A DNA stretch of 64,000 nucleotides from Lederbergia citrea (GTDB taxonomy: Bacteria > Bacillota > Bacilli > Bacillales > Bacillaceae_C). The stretch covers positions 124,001 through 188,000 of the forward strand of contig NZ_JAGYPH010000002.1 of assembly GCF_018343525.1 (NCBI RefSeq). Direction: 5' to 3'. The notes below the pieces were generated by a model. The model was given only the letters and a program-made list of their open reading frames with translations, made no database searches and had not been told where the DNA came from. Positions 16,415 to 26,539 of the stretch are shown here, in pieces (position 1 is the stretch's first letter; each line of letters starts with the position of its first letter). The translations under genes and the position numbers were made by a program.

Positions 16415-17935
16415 ATGAGCGAATATATTCTGGAAATGAAACAGATTACTAAGGAGTTTACAGGAGTCAAAGCGCTCAGTAATGTTAATTTCAAAGTAAA
16501 AAAAGGTGAGATTCACTTTCTAGTTGGTGAAAATGGAGCCGGTAAGTCTACACTTATGAAAGTACTTAGCGGTGTTTACCCATATGGTTCATATGAGGGG
16601 GACATCGTTTTTAATGGTAAAGTTCAACAATTCAATAAAATCAATGACAGTGTTGAAACGGGGATCGTCATTATTTATCAAGAGCTTGCCTTATTTCCAG
16701 ATCTCCCTGTTTATGAAAATATATTTATTGGCAATGAAGTGAACCATAGCGGGGTACTTGATTTTAATCAAACGATTGTTGAATCTAAACAACTGCTTGA
16801 AAAGGTGAATCTGAAAGTCAATCCAGAAACGTTAATAAAAGATTTAGGCGTAGGTAAACAGCAGCTCGTTGAAATTGCGAAAGCGTTAAGTAAAGATGTA
16901 AAATTACTTATTTTAGATGAACCGACTGCAGCGCTTAATGAAGATGACAGTGAGAATTTATTACAATTATTGCTTGAATTAAAGAAGCAAGGCATTACTT
17001 GCATTATGATCTCCCATAAGTTGAAAGAAGTTATTTCCATCGCCGATAAGGCAACCGTTATCCGAGATGGAGAAACGATCTGCACGCTTGACGCCTCAAA
17101 GGGAGAAATTAATGAAAAAGAGATTATAAAAAATATGGTGGGCCGAGAAATTGAGGATATTTACCCAAAAAGAGAGAAAAAAGCTTTTGGCGATAAAATT
17201 CTCGAGTTAAATAACTGGACTGCCTTTGATCCGCAATTAGGACGCAACGTCTCTAAAGGTATCGATTTACATGTGAGAAAAGGTGAAATCGTCGGGATCG
17301 CAGGATTAATGGGCTCTGGTCGAACAGAACTTGCTCTCAGTATTTTTGGTAACTCAAAGTCGTATAAGATCCAAGGTGATTTATTCGTGGACGGTCGTCC
17401 TGCCAACTTTAAACATACGAGTCAGGCCATTAAAGCAGGGATAGCGTATGTTACTGAAGACCGTAAAGGGGACGGGTTGTTTTTATTACAGGATATCAAG
17501 AACAATATCACCGCTTCCAACCTGAAGGGAATCTCTTCGAATGGAATCATTAATCAAAATGAAGAAATCAAAATTGCTGATCACTATAAAAGTTCATTAG
17601 GTGTGAAAGCATCATCATTACAACAGCTCGTTGGAAATTTGAGTGGGGGCAACCAACAAAAAGTATCATTAGGTAAATGGCTATTTGTCGGTCCCAAATT
17701 ACTTATTTTAGATGAACCAACGCGAGGAATCGACGTTGGTGCTAAGTTTGAAATTTATTCCGTTATGAATGAATTAATCGAACAAGGTATGAGTATTATT
17801 ATGATTTCTTCAGAACTCGGCGAGGTCCTTGGAATGAGCGACCGCATCTATGTGATGGCTGAAGGAGAAATCAAAGGTGAGTTGTCATCTGAGGAAGCTG
17901 ATCAAGAAAAAATCATGCAGCTTGCTACGCAATAG
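16415..17935 (+). CDS. gguA: Sugar ABC transporter ATP-binding protein (GguA/MmsA type)
   Basis: The ATG at 16415 follows AAGGAGG by six bases; an in-frame TTG at 16397 lacks a site. The 506-residue cytosolic protein contains two ABC domains in tandem. The first has a Walker A GENGAGKST (38-46), a Q-loop IIYQELALFPDLPVYENIF and Walker B LLILDEPTAALN. The second has a degenerate Walker A (AGLMGSGRTELALSIF), signature LSGGNQQKVSLGKWL and LLILDEPTRGIDVGAKFEIY. The GSYEGDIVFNGK wording is typical of GguA rather than MglA or RbsA. It energises uptake with the permease 12 bases downstream. Confidence 0.88.
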   Translation: MSEYILEMKQITKEFTGVKALSNVNFKVKKGEIHFLVGENGAGKSTLMKVLSGVYPYGSYEGDIVFNGKVQQFNKINDSVETGIVIIYQELALFPDLPVYENIFIGNEVNHSGVLDFNQTIVESKQLLEKVNLKVNPETLIKDLGVGKQQLVEIAKALSKDVKLLILDEPTAALNEDDSENLLQLLLELKKQGITCIMISHKLKEVISIADKATVIRDGETICTLDASKGEINEKEIIKNMVGREIEDIYPKREKKAFGDKILELNNWTAFDPQLGRNVSKGIDLHVRKGEIVGIAGLMGSGRTELALSIFGNSKSYKIQGDLFVDGRPANFKHTSQAIKAGIAYVTEDRKGDGLFLLQDIKNNITASNLKGISSNGIINQNEEIKIADHYKSSLGVKASSLQQLVGNLSGGNQQKVSLGKWLFVGPKLLILDEPTRGIDVGAKFEIYSVMNELIEQGMSIIMISSELGEVLGMSDRIYVMAEGEIKGELSSEEADQEKIMQLATQ

Positions 17936-17947
17936 GAGGTTAATTTT

Positions 17948-19123
17948 ATGAAACTATTGAATGAAGCGAAGCATTTAATTAAAGATAATATTCGTGATTA
18001 TGGTATGTACATTGCTTTAATCGTTATTATGGTGACCTTTTCAGTACTAACAGACGGTCTATTTATGTCTTCAAGAAATATCAGTAATTTACTAGATTCC
18101 GCTGGGTATATTGCCGTTTTAGCAGTGGGCGTCATGCTCGTTATTGTTATTAGGCATATTGACTTATCTATCGGTTTCTTAGCTGGATTTCTTGGAGCGA
18201 TTGCAGCAATACTACTGATGCATGTAGGATTACCGGTCTATATCGTCATCCCAATTATATTAATCCTTGGACTATTTGCTGGATCGATTACCGGTTTTCT
18301 AGTAGCAAAAATAGGAATTCCCGCCTTCGTTGCGACACTTGCAGGATGGTTGATTTATAGAGGGGCCATTCTTTTAGCAACAGAAAAGACAGGAACAATC
18401 ATCATTAATAATGATACATTTAATGCGATCGGCAACGGATATATTCCATCGCTTGCGGTCATTAATGGTGTGCATCTATTAACATTGCTTGTTGGAGCAC
18501 TAGCGATTGTATTCTACATTTACAGCACGATAAATAATCGAAGAAATAAAATAAAATACAATTTTGAAGTTGTCTCTAAACAAATTTTTATTCTGCAGTT
18601 AATTTTTGTATCAGCAATTATTGGATATATTACATGGATTTTAGGTAGTTACAATGGATTATCATGGACAGTTGTCATTATGCTTTTTGTTGTGATCGTC
18701 TATCATTTTATTACAACAAAAACGGTGGTAGGACGACATATTTATGCAGTAGGTAGTAACCCGGAGGCAGCACATCTTAGCGGGATTAATGTGAGTAAAA
18801 TTACATTCCTCGTATTTGGTTCTATGGGGATGCTATCCGCATTATCAGGTATTTTATTTACCTCTCGGTTACAATCTGCAACAACGACTGCAGGTACTTT
18901 ATTCGAACTTGATGCCATTGCAGCAGCTTTTGTTGGTGGTGTTTCCGCTGCGGGTGGAGTTGGTAAAGTAACAGGAGCTGTGATTGGTGCACTCGTTATG
19001 GCAACCTTAACAAACGGCATGAACTTGATGGGTGTAGGAATTGCACCTCAATATATCATCCGTGGTGGTGTGTTGGCTCTAGCAGTTATTTTTGACGTAT
19101 TCACTCGTAAGCAGAGAGCTTAA
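17948..19123 (+). CDS. gguB: Sugar ABC transporter permease (GguB type)
   Basis: The 391-residue integral membrane protein has about ten hydrophobic helices. It carries the sugar-permease signatures RHIDLSIGFLAGFLGAIAAI and DAIAAAFVGGVSAAGGVGKV near the C-terminus. A charged cytoplasmic linker (NNRRNKIKYNFEVVSKQ) around residue 200 splits the protein, as in GguB-type permeases, which are longer than RbsC. An AGGAGG site sits seven bases upstream and the gap to gguA is 12 bases. The operon ends with the hairpin at 19141-19166. Confidence 0.87.
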   Translation: MKLLNEAKHLIKDNIRDYGMYIALIVIMVTFSVLTDGLFMSSRNISNLLDSAGYIAVLAVGVMLVIVIRHIDLSIGFLAGFLGAIAAILLMHVGLPVYIVIPIILILGLFAGSITGFLVAKIGIPAFVATLAGWLIYRGAILLATEKTGTIIINNDTFNAIGNGYIPSLAVINGVHLLTLLVGALAIVFYIYSTINNRRNKIKYNFEVVSKQIFILQLIFVSAIIGYITWILGSYNGLSWTVVIMLFVVIVYHFITTKTVVGRHIYAVGSNPEAAHLSGINVSKITFLVFGSMGMLSALSGILFTSRLQSATTTAGTLFELDAIAAAFVGGVSAAGGVGKVTGAVIGALVMATLTNGMNLMGVGIAPQYIIRGGVLALAVIFDVFTRKQRA

Positions 19124-19140
19124 AAAACATGTATTGATAA

Positions 19141-19172
19141 ATGCCAGCTATGAAAATAGTTGGCATATTTCT
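19141..19172 (+). terminator. Terminator of the ChvE-GguAB operon
   Basis: ATGCCAGCTAT (19141-19151) pairs with ATAGTTGGCAT (19156-19166), one G-T pair, followed by ATTTCTTTCT. Confidence 0.7.
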
Positions 19173-19333
19173 TTCTAAGTTAATTGAGGGTGCAGATGAT
19201 GATGGATGATCAAAACATAATCAAGGCCTCATTCTGTTTTTATTTTTTTCATTTTTCGAAACATTTATTCGGGGACGGGTTCAAAGGGGACAGTTTCAAT
19301 AAGAATATATTTTGTTGAAATGAGGAATAACAC

Positions 19334-21028
19334 TTGAAAAATTTATTTAATTTTAAAAGTTTAAAAATGAAAATATTAGTTGGCTTTTCTCTTGTGATCT
19401 TTTTGTTCATAGCCTTTGGAGCATATATCTTTATTTCTGTTAATAACGTTAATACTGATACAGATAGGATGGTTAGTAAAGATCTTCAATTATTGATTGC
19501 GGGAGAACAAATGGCTGTTAGAATGGCCAACAGTATAGGGTTGGCTAGTGGCTATGTTGTATTTGGCTATAATGACAATAAAGATATATTTGAAGACGAA
19601 ACACAAAAAGCACAGCACTATGAAAAGGTTGTGAAAGAATTAGGTGCTTCAGCTGAATTTACGGAACTCATACAGCGAGCTGACGATTGGAGAGAGTATG
19701 TTAAAAGTGACGTATTTAATGAATTTGAAACTGGTAATAAAGAACAGGCTACTTTAAATCTTGCAATATCATCAAAAGAAGCTCGTAATATTATGGAAGG
19801 TTTTGAGATGATAGCCGCAGATAGGGAAGCCTTCATTCAAAAGCAAGGCAACAGCATTATTAACAATGGAAATATGACATTGTACATAGCATTAATCGCA
19901 ATTATATTAGTCATCGTTGTTAGTATAGCCGCAGCATTCATTACTTCGACTATCATTACTACCCCGCTTAAAAAGGTAATGGAGCGATTGAAATTGATCT
20001 CAAGTGGGAATCTCAGCCATGAGCCATTAATAACGAAATCAAGAGACGAAATCGCCCAGCTTGTTAACTCTACAAATGAGATGAATAAAAATATACGTGA
20101 ATTGATTGGTGAAATCAACTATGTATCACACTCCATTTCTAGACAAAGTGAAGAGTTGACTCAATCGGCGAATGAGGTTAATGCAGGTTCCTTACAAATA
20201 TCTGCTACCATGCAAGAATTGGCTACCGGCACGGAAACTCAAGCTGTAAGTACCAGCGAATTGGCTTCCATCATGGTATCTTTCTCTGCCACAGTCGAAG
20301 AGGCTAACGACAATGGAGAACGTGTACAGCAGGCCTCTACTAATGTGCTGCATATGACAAATGAAGGTAGTCAATTAATGCAGGCTTCGAGTCAGCAAAT
20401 GGCTAAAATTGATCAAATCGTTAATGATGCAGTTGAAAAGGTAAGAGGGTTAGACGAAAAATCAAATAAGATATCCAAATTGGTTTCGGTGATCCGGGAG
20501 ATTGCCGACCAAACGAATTTACTAGCATTGAACGCAGCGATTGAAGCGGCTAGAGCGGGGGCACATGGTAGAGGCTTTGCAGTAGTGGCAGATGAAGTCC
20601 GAAAACTAGCCGTACAAGTATCTGCTTCTGTATCAGATATAACAACCATCGTTAATGGTATCCAAAACGAATCTACTTTAGTTGCGGAATCCCTTGAAGA
20701 CGGATATCAGGAAGTTACACGTGGAACAAACCAAATTGAAGCAACACAAGAAACCTTTAACGGAATCGGTCTCGCTTTAACAGAAATGACGAACAACATT
20801 CAGATTGTCTCCGAAAATATCTCAAATATCGCACAAAGTACTAAAAAAATGGACGTGTCCATAACAGATATTGCGTCAATCTCCGAAGAATCTGCTGCTG
20901 GAGTGGAGGAAACATCTGCTTCATCCGAGCAAATCAGCAGTTCTATCGAAGAAGTGGCGAATAACTCCCATGATCTGGCTAAGTTAGCAGAGAACTTAAA
21001 TCGCCTTGTCAATCGATTTGTTCTGTAA
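19334..21028 (+). CDS. Methyl-accepting chemotaxis protein
   Basis: The TTG start at 19334 has GAGG eight bases upstream. The 564-residue receptor has a first transmembrane helix (about 12-34), an extracellular four-helix sensor of roughly 145 residues, and a second helix (about 183-205). A HAMP domain ([14 protein letters not shown] onward) and a long cytoplasmic signalling coiled coil follow. The CheA/CheW-contact hairpin is well conserved ([20 protein letters not shown] then [11 protein letters not shown], about residues 393-425). The ligand is unknown. Its position directly after the sugar transporter suggests sugar or binding-protein sensing, an inference only. Confidence 0.9.
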   Translation: MKNLFNFKSLKMKILVGFSLVIFLFIAFGAYIFISVNNVNTDTDRMVSKDLQLLIAGEQMAVRMANSIGLASGYVVFGYNDNKDIFEDETQKAQHYEKVVKELGASAEFTELIQRADDWREYVKSDVFNEFETGNKEQATLNLAISSKEARNIMEGFEMIAADREAFIQKQGNSIINNGNMTLYIALIAIILVIVVSIAAAFITSTIITTPLKKVMERLKLISSGNLSHEPLITKSRDEIAQLVNSTNEMNKNIRELIGEINYVSHSISRQSEELTQSANEVNAGSLQISATMQELATGTETQAVSTSELASIMVSFSATVEEANDNGERVQQASTNVLHMTNEGSQLMQASSQQMAKIDQIVNDAVEKVRGLDEKSNKISKLVSVIREIADQTNLLALNAAIEAARAGAHGRGFAVVADEVRKLAVQVSASVSDITTIVNGIQNESTLVAESLEDGYQEVTRGTNQIEATQETFNGIGLALTEMTNNIQIVSENISNIAQSTKKMDVSITDIASISEESAAGVEETSASSEQISSSIEEVANNSHDLAKLAENLNRLVNRFVL

Positions 21029-21267
21029 GGAAAGTAAAGTAGGAAGGCTTTGCAACAGAAGATAAAGAAGACCCACCATTCATATGCCTCGAGATAGATT
21101 AATAACCATTAATTAATGGAAAATATTTTAATCTATAATTTTTAGTGGTACACTATACTAATAAGGTTATAAACATTCAGAAAAGATCTGTGATTAGTGG
21201 CGCCTTTTGGTAAGCAAAAATGCCCACATCCCTTTTTTAAAATATTAGGTTAGTAAGGAAGATCGAA

Positions 21268-22782
21268 ATGAGTATCAGACAAACTACAACAGACGTTATC
21301 TTAATTGGTGCCGGTATCATGAGTGCGACGCTCGGGACACTCTTGAAGGAATTGGTACCTGACTGGAAGATCACCGTGTTTGAGAAGCTCGAAAACCCGG
21401 GAGAAGAAAGTTCCAACGAATGGAATAATGCGGGTACGGGCCATGCTGCACTGTGCGAGCTTAACTATACACCTCAAAAATCGGACGGATCGATAGATAT
21501 TAGCAAAGCTGTAAACGTGAATGAACAGTTCCAGCTTTCAAGACAGTTTTGGTCATACCTTGTAAACAGCGATCTGATTAGCAACCCGCAGGACTTTATC
21601 ATGCCAATCCCTCATATGAGTTTAGTAGAAGGGGAAGAGAATGCAAACTTTTTGAAAAAACGTTTTGAGGCGCTGTCAACCAACCCACTGTTCCAAGGAA
21701 TGGAATTTTCCGATGACCCTGAACAACTGAAGGAATGGATCCCGTTGATTATGGAAGGACGTACAACGAATGAACCGATTGCGGCCACCAAAATTGACTC
21801 GGGAACCGATGTTAATTTCGGTGCTTTAAATCGTATGTTGATTGAACACCTAAAGAGTCAAAATGTCCGGGTTAACTACAAGCATAATATAAAGGATATT
21901 AAACGTACCAGCGAAGGCTTATGGGAAGTGAAAGTGCAGAATGTCGAAAGTGGTAAAATCGAATTCCATACTGCAAAATTTATCTTTATCGGAGCCGGCG
22001 GCGGGAGTCTACCGTTACTGCAAAAAACTGGTATTCCGGAGTCTAAACATATTGGCGGCTTCCCGGTAAGCGGACTGTTTTTGGCGTGTAACAATCAGGA
22101 TGTTGTAGAAAAGCACCATGGAAAAGTTTACGGTAAAGCCAAGGTTGGTGCTCCTCCAATGTCTGTCCCGCATCTTGATACAAGATATATTGACAACAAA
22201 AAATCATTGCTGTTTGGACCGTTTGCCGGCTTCTCACCAAAGTTCTTAAAAACGGGTTCAAATTTTGATTTGATATGTTCCGTTAAACCGTATAATGTCC
22301 TCACAATGTTGGCGGCAGGTGTAAAAGAGTTATCTCTGACAAAATACTTAATCCAGCAAGTGTTGTTATCGAATGAAAAGCGAATGGACGAATTACGCGA
22401 GTTTATTCCGACTGCTAAAAGCGAGGATTGGGAAGTAGTGGTAGCAGGCCAACGTGTGCAAGTCATCAAAGACACGGAAGCGGGCGGCAAAGGAACGCTC
22501 CAATTTGGTACGGAAGTTGTGACTGCTTCTGATGGCTCAATCGCTGCATTGCTCGGCGCCTCTCCAGGTGCTTCTACTGCCGTTCACGTCATGCTTGAGG
22601 TACTAGGAAAATGCTTCCCGCAACATATGAGAGAGTGGGAACCAAAAATAAAAGAGATGATACCTTCTTATGGCTTATCGCTAGCGGAAAACCCAGAGCT
22701 TTTCCAAGAAATCCATGCTTCAACAGCGAAGGCGCTTGGCCTTAGTGAAAAAGCGCAGTTACAGGCAGTAGGCGGGAGTTAA
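21268..22782 (+). CDS. mqo: Malate:quinone oxidoreductase
   Basis: The 504-residue FAD enzyme starts after an AAGGAAG site and shows the dinucleotide-binding motif [17 protein letters not shown]. Mqo hallmarks follow: [20 protein letters not shown], the [19 protein letters not shown] block, [10 protein letters not shown], and the C-terminal [17 protein letters not shown]. It oxidises malate to oxaloacetate at the membrane face and passes electrons to quinone. This bypasses NAD-linked malate dehydrogenase and feeds the respiratory chain. Length is normal. It is monocistronic, ending in the terminator at 22828-22862. Confidence 0.94.
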   Translation: MSIRQTTTDVILIGAGIMSATLGTLLKELVPDWKITVFEKLENPGEESSNEWNNAGTGHAALCELNYTPQKSDGSIDISKAVNVNEQFQLSRQFWSYLVNSDLISNPQDFIMPIPHMSLVEGEENANFLKKRFEALSTNPLFQGMEFSDDPEQLKEWIPLIMEGRTTNEPIAATKIDSGTDVNFGALNRMLIEHLKSQNVRVNYKHNIKDIKRTSEGLWEVKVQNVESGKIEFHTAKFIFIGAGGGSLPLLQKTGIPESKHIGGFPVSGLFLACNNQDVVEKHHGKVYGKAKVGAPPMSVPHLDTRYIDNKKSLLFGPFAGFSPKFLKTGSNFDLICSVKPYNVLTMLAAGVKELSLTKYLIQQVLLSNEKRMDELREFIPTAKSEDWEVVVAGQRVQVIKDTEAGGKGTLQFGTEVVTASDGSIAALLGASPGASTAVHVMLEVLGKCFPQHMREWEPKIKEMIPSYGLSLAENPELFQEIHASTAKALGLSEKAQLQAVGGS

Positions 22783-22827
22783 CATAATTAGATATTTTTT
22801 GGAGTTAAGTATTCTACTATTCTATTG

Positions 22828-22862
22828 AAGGGGCTTTCCACCTTGTGAAAGCCCTTTTTTCA
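22828..22862 (+). terminator. Terminator of mqo
   Basis: GGGCTTTC (22831-22838) pairs with GAAAGCCC (22847-22854), followed by six T. Confidence 0.88.
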
Positions 22863-22967
22863 TTGGATAAAAATCGGATGCTAATGTAGGCGCGGTGAAC
22901 CGTAGAACCAGGGGCTATGGTTGAAATTCCTTCCTTTTATAGAAAGTAATTGTTTAATTACTACAAA

Positions 22968-23015
22968 AAAGGGGCTGTCCAGAAGGTCGATTTTACTGAC
23001 TTTCTGAACAGCCTC
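22968..23015 (-). terminator. Terminator downstream of the GH30 gene
   Basis: On the minus strand GAGGCTGTTCAGAAAGTC (from 23015) pairs imperfectly with GACCTTCTGGACAGCCCC, then TTTTTT. It lies about 160 bases past the GH30 stop, beyond the repeat block. Confidence 0.75.
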
Positions 23016-23042
23016 TTCTTCCTGACTCCTGCTTAATCTTTA

Positions 23043-23172
23043 TGGTCAATCGAACCTGCGCTCGATTAACTCTAAGACATGATTTTTTATCATTAGGGGC
23101 AATGGAATCCGCTCGATTGACCCTGACCCACGATTTTTCATCCTTAGGGTAAAAGGAACCCCGCTCCTTTCC
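23043..23172. repeat. Dispersed 51-54 bp repeat, locus 2 (three tandem units)
   Basis: Two units start at 23081 and 23132 (period 51 bp; each begins GATTTTT and contains a TTAGGG core), and a more diverged partial unit occupies 23043-23080. The array runs to within three bases of the stop codon of the GH30 gene. The consensus core is GGGGCAATGGAATCCGCTC, shared with 861-925 and, inverted, 55831-56008. Confidence 0.7.
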
Positions 23173-23174
23173 AT

Positions 23175-24782
23175 TTATTTAGAAACTAACGTAACCACAG
23201 ATCTAGGCGGTACATTAAACACTTTATGTGCAGGGAATAAGTTTTTTTGTTCCAAATCATAGTTTTCAGAAGTTATATATGGTTTAAATTGGATCGCTTT
23301 TTTATTTCCTGGTAGACCATCTACATTTAAATGTACTGGTTTTGTTTCGTCACTGTAATTTACAAGAACAATTGAAAGTTGTTTATTCTCTTCTTTATAA
23401 TAAGCTGAACTCATAAGGCCATCCTTATCGTTTGCCCCTTGCAAGTCAACTCTATGTGCTCCTGGCCTAACAAAACGACTGTAATTGCCTAAGGTCCATA
23501 GTAATTTAGATTCGATGATCGTTTCTTCATCACCTTGATTTAAGTAATCCGTGTAGATCAAACCATCCTTATAATCATACGGAGACATCGCCAGCCACCA
23601 TTGCCATGCCGAAGCTTGTGTTTCAACCATGTCAAAATGAATGAGTCGAGCAACATCAAGTGCCGTCTGCATCGATAGATCGCGGCCGTGCCCATGTCCT
23701 CCCAAAATGCAGTATTCGGACATCCATATTTTTGCATTCGGGTCATAACGTTCTATATTTTCCCGTACTTTTTTTCTTAAAGGAATGAGACGATCCACCC
23801 CTGAAAAATAATCAGACCAATAGGCATGTGCACTGATTTTGTTGCCGACCATCTCTTTTATTTCATTGTCTCCTAAAAACTCCTTAATATATTCTCGGTA
23901 TTTACCGGGATAAGCACCGCTCGCATTTCCACTATTATAGCGGCTAGTTCTCCCTGTAAATGCGGAATAGATATCATCATCAAGCAAAGAGGTATATTCG
24001 ACAGCTTCTGGTGCATCAATTTCTGTTTCAAGGCCACGGTTTTGCAGCTCATGATATAAAGCTCTTACTACTTTTTTCATATCGTCAATATTGTAGCGAT
24101 TTCCTTCTTGCCCCGCGTAGTTCCAATCCCATGTAGGCTCATTTATCGGACTAATATAGTCGAATGGCAATTGTTCTTGTTTAAAGTGTTCTAAAGTATC
24201 AGCTAAAAAGACGGCAAAGTCATCTATATATTCTTCTTTTAGATTTGTGCTGCCAACAGAAGGATCAGGCTGCCCATGGCCATTCTTTGTCATCCATACA
24301 GGCGGACTATTCACAAACGCAATAAAATCTTCAACGCCCCGTGCTTTTGCCGCTTGGAGAAACCATTGCTGTCCAGCTTGTTTAGACCAATCATAAGGTT
24401 CGTTTTCTGCAGTTTTAAAACTTTCTGCTCTCCTATAACGATCCTTAATAATGTCTTTATCTGTCACTTCGCTCCCAGCGCCAACATTAAAACGCCACAT
24501 CGATAAGCCGATTCCTTTGTCTTGTGAAAATAGCAAATCAGCCACTTTATTCTTATTTTTTTCTGACCATTCAGCACCAATTGGATCTAAAGCCCAAGCG
24601 CCAGAAGCGCCAAATCCATCAATTTCCTGATACTTTCTTTCTATATTTATATTAATCTCTTGGGCGTTGTTATCATTTGGAACCGCTAAATTATTATCTT
24701 TTGCATGACCAACCGTTGACCCCAACAATGAAAAACTTAAAAATAATGCCACTGTTAATTTTCCTTTCTTATTGCTTGTCAT
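23175..24782 (-). CDS. Secreted GH30-family glycoside hydrolase
   Basis: The ATG at 24782 has AAAGGAG seven bases upstream; an earlier in-frame start lacks a site. The 535-residue precursor has a signal peptide (cleavage near HAKD, residue 27). A (beta/alpha)8 barrel begins with the GH30 motif YQEIDGFGASGAWALDP. The acid/base is glutamate 215 (ISPINEPTWDWN) and the nucleophile glutamate 356 (WMSEYCILGG). The C-terminal 90 residues form the beta-domain usual for GH30. It hydrolyses an extracellular beta-linked polysaccharide; beta-1,6-galactan or a xylan-type polymer is possible, but the subfamily is not decided. A LacI-type operator lies upstream. Confidence 0.82.
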   Translation of the reverse strand: MTSNKKGKLTVALFLSFSLLGSTVGHAKDNNLAVPNDNNAQEININIERKYQEIDGFGASGAWALDPIGAEWSEKNKNKVADLLFSQDKGIGLSMWRFNVGAGSEVTDKDIIKDRYRRAESFKTAENEPYDWSKQAGQQWFLQAAKARGVEDFIAFVNSPPVWMTKNGHGQPDPSVGSTNLKEEYIDDFAVFLADTLEHFKQEQLPFDYISPINEPTWDWNYAGQEGNRYNIDDMKKVVRALYHELQNRGLETEIDAPEAVEYTSLLDDDIYSAFTGRTSRYNSGNASGAYPGKYREYIKEFLGDNEIKEMVGNKISAHAYWSDYFSGVDRLIPLRKKVRENIERYDPNAKIWMSEYCILGGHGHGRDLSMQTALDVARLIHFDMVETQASAWQWWLAMSPYDYKDGLIYTDYLNQGDEETIIESKLLWTLGNYSRFVRPGAHRVDLQGANDKDGLMSSAYYKEENKQLSIVLVNYSDETKPVHLNVDGLPGNKKAIQFKPYITSENYDLEQKNLFPAHKVFNVPPRSVVTLVSK

Positions 24783-25001
24783 TTTTTTCTCCTTTCGCCA
24801 AACCATTTTAGTCAAAAAAATACGATAGCGATGATTCTTTTAATCACCTTCTTCAGGAAAAAGTTTTTTAATAGTTGCTAATAGAATGTTAGAAAATTTC
24901 TTAGAAGTAGAAGTTGTGAAGTATTGGTAGGTGACTTAGCGTAATGTGAGGTTCTATAGTTTAATTATAAAACAAATGTGAAATGACTCTCTTAAACCAA
25001 T

Positions 25002-25015
25002 TGGTAGCGCTCCCA
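25002..25015. promoter_or_regulatory. LacI-family-type operator upstream of GH30
   Basis: TGGTAGCGCTCCCA is a 14-bp near-perfect palindrome around the central GCGC typical of LacI-family sites, closely resembling the TGGGAGCGCTCCCA sites of cellulose and beta-glucoside repressors. On the minus strand TTCACA followed after 18 bases by TATAGA may be the GH30 promoter. No lacI gene is in the window. The gap 24783-25149 holds nothing else I can name. Confidence 0.55.
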
Positions 25016-25149
25016 TAGTTGATATTACTATAAAATAGAAATCTGTTTCAATCCGTATTAATACCTAATTCTCAACCCGTAAAAAATTTCATAAAATGAA
25101 AAAAAGGCTCTTGTTTTCAGGCTAAGGTGAGCAAAGGAGGGGAAGCAAA

Positions 25150-25647
25150 ATGGGGAAATTAAAGTTTTGGGGAGTGGCGGTACTCATTGGATTGCTAATT
25201 GGTGCAGCGATTTGGTTGATATCATTGCAACAAGAAAGAGCCCTTGATCGATCGGAAGAAAAAGAAAAGAATCGTATAAGAACTTTTTTTTCAGAGCTGA
25301 ACAGTGTTTACGGATATCTTTACACCAAGGAGAACGGAAAGTACCAGCTGTTCCTGGAAATCGATGAAGCCTTGCTCCAAGGTGAATTGTCAGGTTCTCT
25401 TCTTATGATGGCTGACACGGGGAATAAAAACAACCCATACGAAGAAACCAGATATGTTTTGAACGGAATAACAGACGGACATATGGTAGAATTCTTCACC
25501 ACTGTAGATGGGCAGAAAACAAAGCTCGAAGGAAATTTTATAGGGGCTACAGTTGGTTTGAATCTATCCTTTTGGACAACCGACCAGAAACTGACGTTTA
25601 AAGCAGTAACAGAAGAAGAGTTTAAGAAATTTAAAACGAAGTTTTAG
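25150..25647 (+). CDS. Single-span membrane protein of unknown function
   Basis: The 165-residue protein has an AAAGGAGG site and one N-terminal transmembrane helix (residues 6-27, WGVAVLIGLLIGAAIWLISL). A charged linker and a soluble outside domain of beta character follow (GKYQLFLEIDEALLQGELSG and LEGNFIGATVGLNLSFWTTD). I recognise no family. It is divergent from the GH30 gene and separated from it by the LacI-type operator, so shared control is possible. A hairpin at 25689-25720 ends it. Confidence 0.65.
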   Translation: MGKLKFWGVAVLIGLLIGAAIWLISLQQERALDRSEEKEKNRIRTFFSELNSVYGYLYTKENGKYQLFLEIDEALLQGELSGSLLMMADTGNKNNPYEETRYVLNGITDGHMVEFFTTVDGQKTKLEGNFIGATVGLNLSFWTTDQKLTFKAVTEEEFKKFKTKF

Positions 25648-25688
25648 ACTAAACAAACCGATCGAATTGCCGTACGCTTAAAGAAATT

Positions 25689-25720
25689 GAAGCCGTTTTA
25701 ATTCAGCGGCTTCATCTTTT
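25689..25720 (+). terminator. Terminator of the single-span membrane protein gene
   Basis: GAAGCCG (25689-25695) pairs with CGGCTTC (25707-25713), followed by ATCTTTT. Confidence 0.65.
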
Positions 25721-25767
25721 CTTGCATGATGACGAAAAAACCACCTGCTTAATTAATATTCAAAATT

Positions 25768-26493
25768 CTAGAGATGAAAATTTCTCGACACTTTCTTTTT
25801 TGCAGACAGGGAATCTATTGCAGATCCATTGAATCCTTTAACGATGAGCCATACTGCTAAAATCATTTCATTAGCGGCTATAGGCAGGGCCAATAGACCA
25901 CCAAAAATAGAAAGTTGTTCAATAACACCGAACATGACTAAAAAGGCACAAATTAAAACTAGGGTTGCCCCTGTCATCCCTAAGAGGGGGATAAAACTTG
26001 GTACGAGCTTGGATCTATAAAATATATAACTGTACATCATTGTATTGATACCGAGCATGAAATTGGGGCCAAGCAAAAATGTCCATCCATGTATTGCTTT
26101 TAATAAAGTACCTGAGGCTTGATAAAAGGCGATATCTGGAGATCCTCCTGCTACATACTCCCGGCTTAAGGTCAATAGGGACAGTATGCTTATTATACCA
26201 AGGGTAATGACAACCGCTTCTAGAAACCTGAAGCAAACATGCCAAAGAGCTATCGTTTCACTATACTTTCTTAAAAATGGAAACATTGTCGTCGCTGTAC
26301 CAACCGCTGAAACGACAAGAATTAATTCCATAATCGCTCCCAGTATCACTTGGTTGGCATGTTCGCTGCCTTTAATCAGGTAATCGGGACCGTTTAGGAT
26401 GGGGTCGTACAAGATTAGACCTATTATTGCCGTTACGGCTGCAAGTATAAATAGTACTCCCACAATTTTTGCCGCTTTTTTGTTTGAATTCAT
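25768..26493 (-). CDS. DUF4386 family membrane protein
   Basis: The 241-residue protein has about six or seven hydrophobic helices, starting AAKIVGVLFILAAVTAIIGL. It contains the helix pair FRFLEAVVITLGIISILSLL and the segment WTFLLGPNFMLGINTMMYSY that I associate with DUF4386. Function is unknown. It is the third gene of a likely minus-strand unit, 46 bases after the XRE regulator gene, which in turn follows a small membrane protein gene. Confidence 0.75.
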   Translation of the reverse strand: MNSNKKAAKIVGVLFILAAVTAIIGLILYDPILNGPDYLIKGSEHANQVILGAIMELILVVSAVGTATTMFPFLRKYSETIALWHVCFRFLEAVVITLGIISILSLLTLSREYVAGGSPDIAFYQASGTLLKAIHGWTFLLGPNFMLGINTMMYSYIFYRSKLVPSFIPLLGMTGATLVLICAFLVMFGVIEQLSIFGGLLALPIAANEMILAVWLIVKGFNGSAIDSLSAKKKVSRNFHL

Positions 26494-26539
26494 TTTATCT
26501 CCGCCTTTTTAATAATTTCATAAACGGTAAAGCTATTTT

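Noticed and set aside
22128..22490. 120-codon minus-strand reading frame inside mqo
   Set aside because: It mirrors strongly conserved mqo sequence and has no start signal; a coding shadow.
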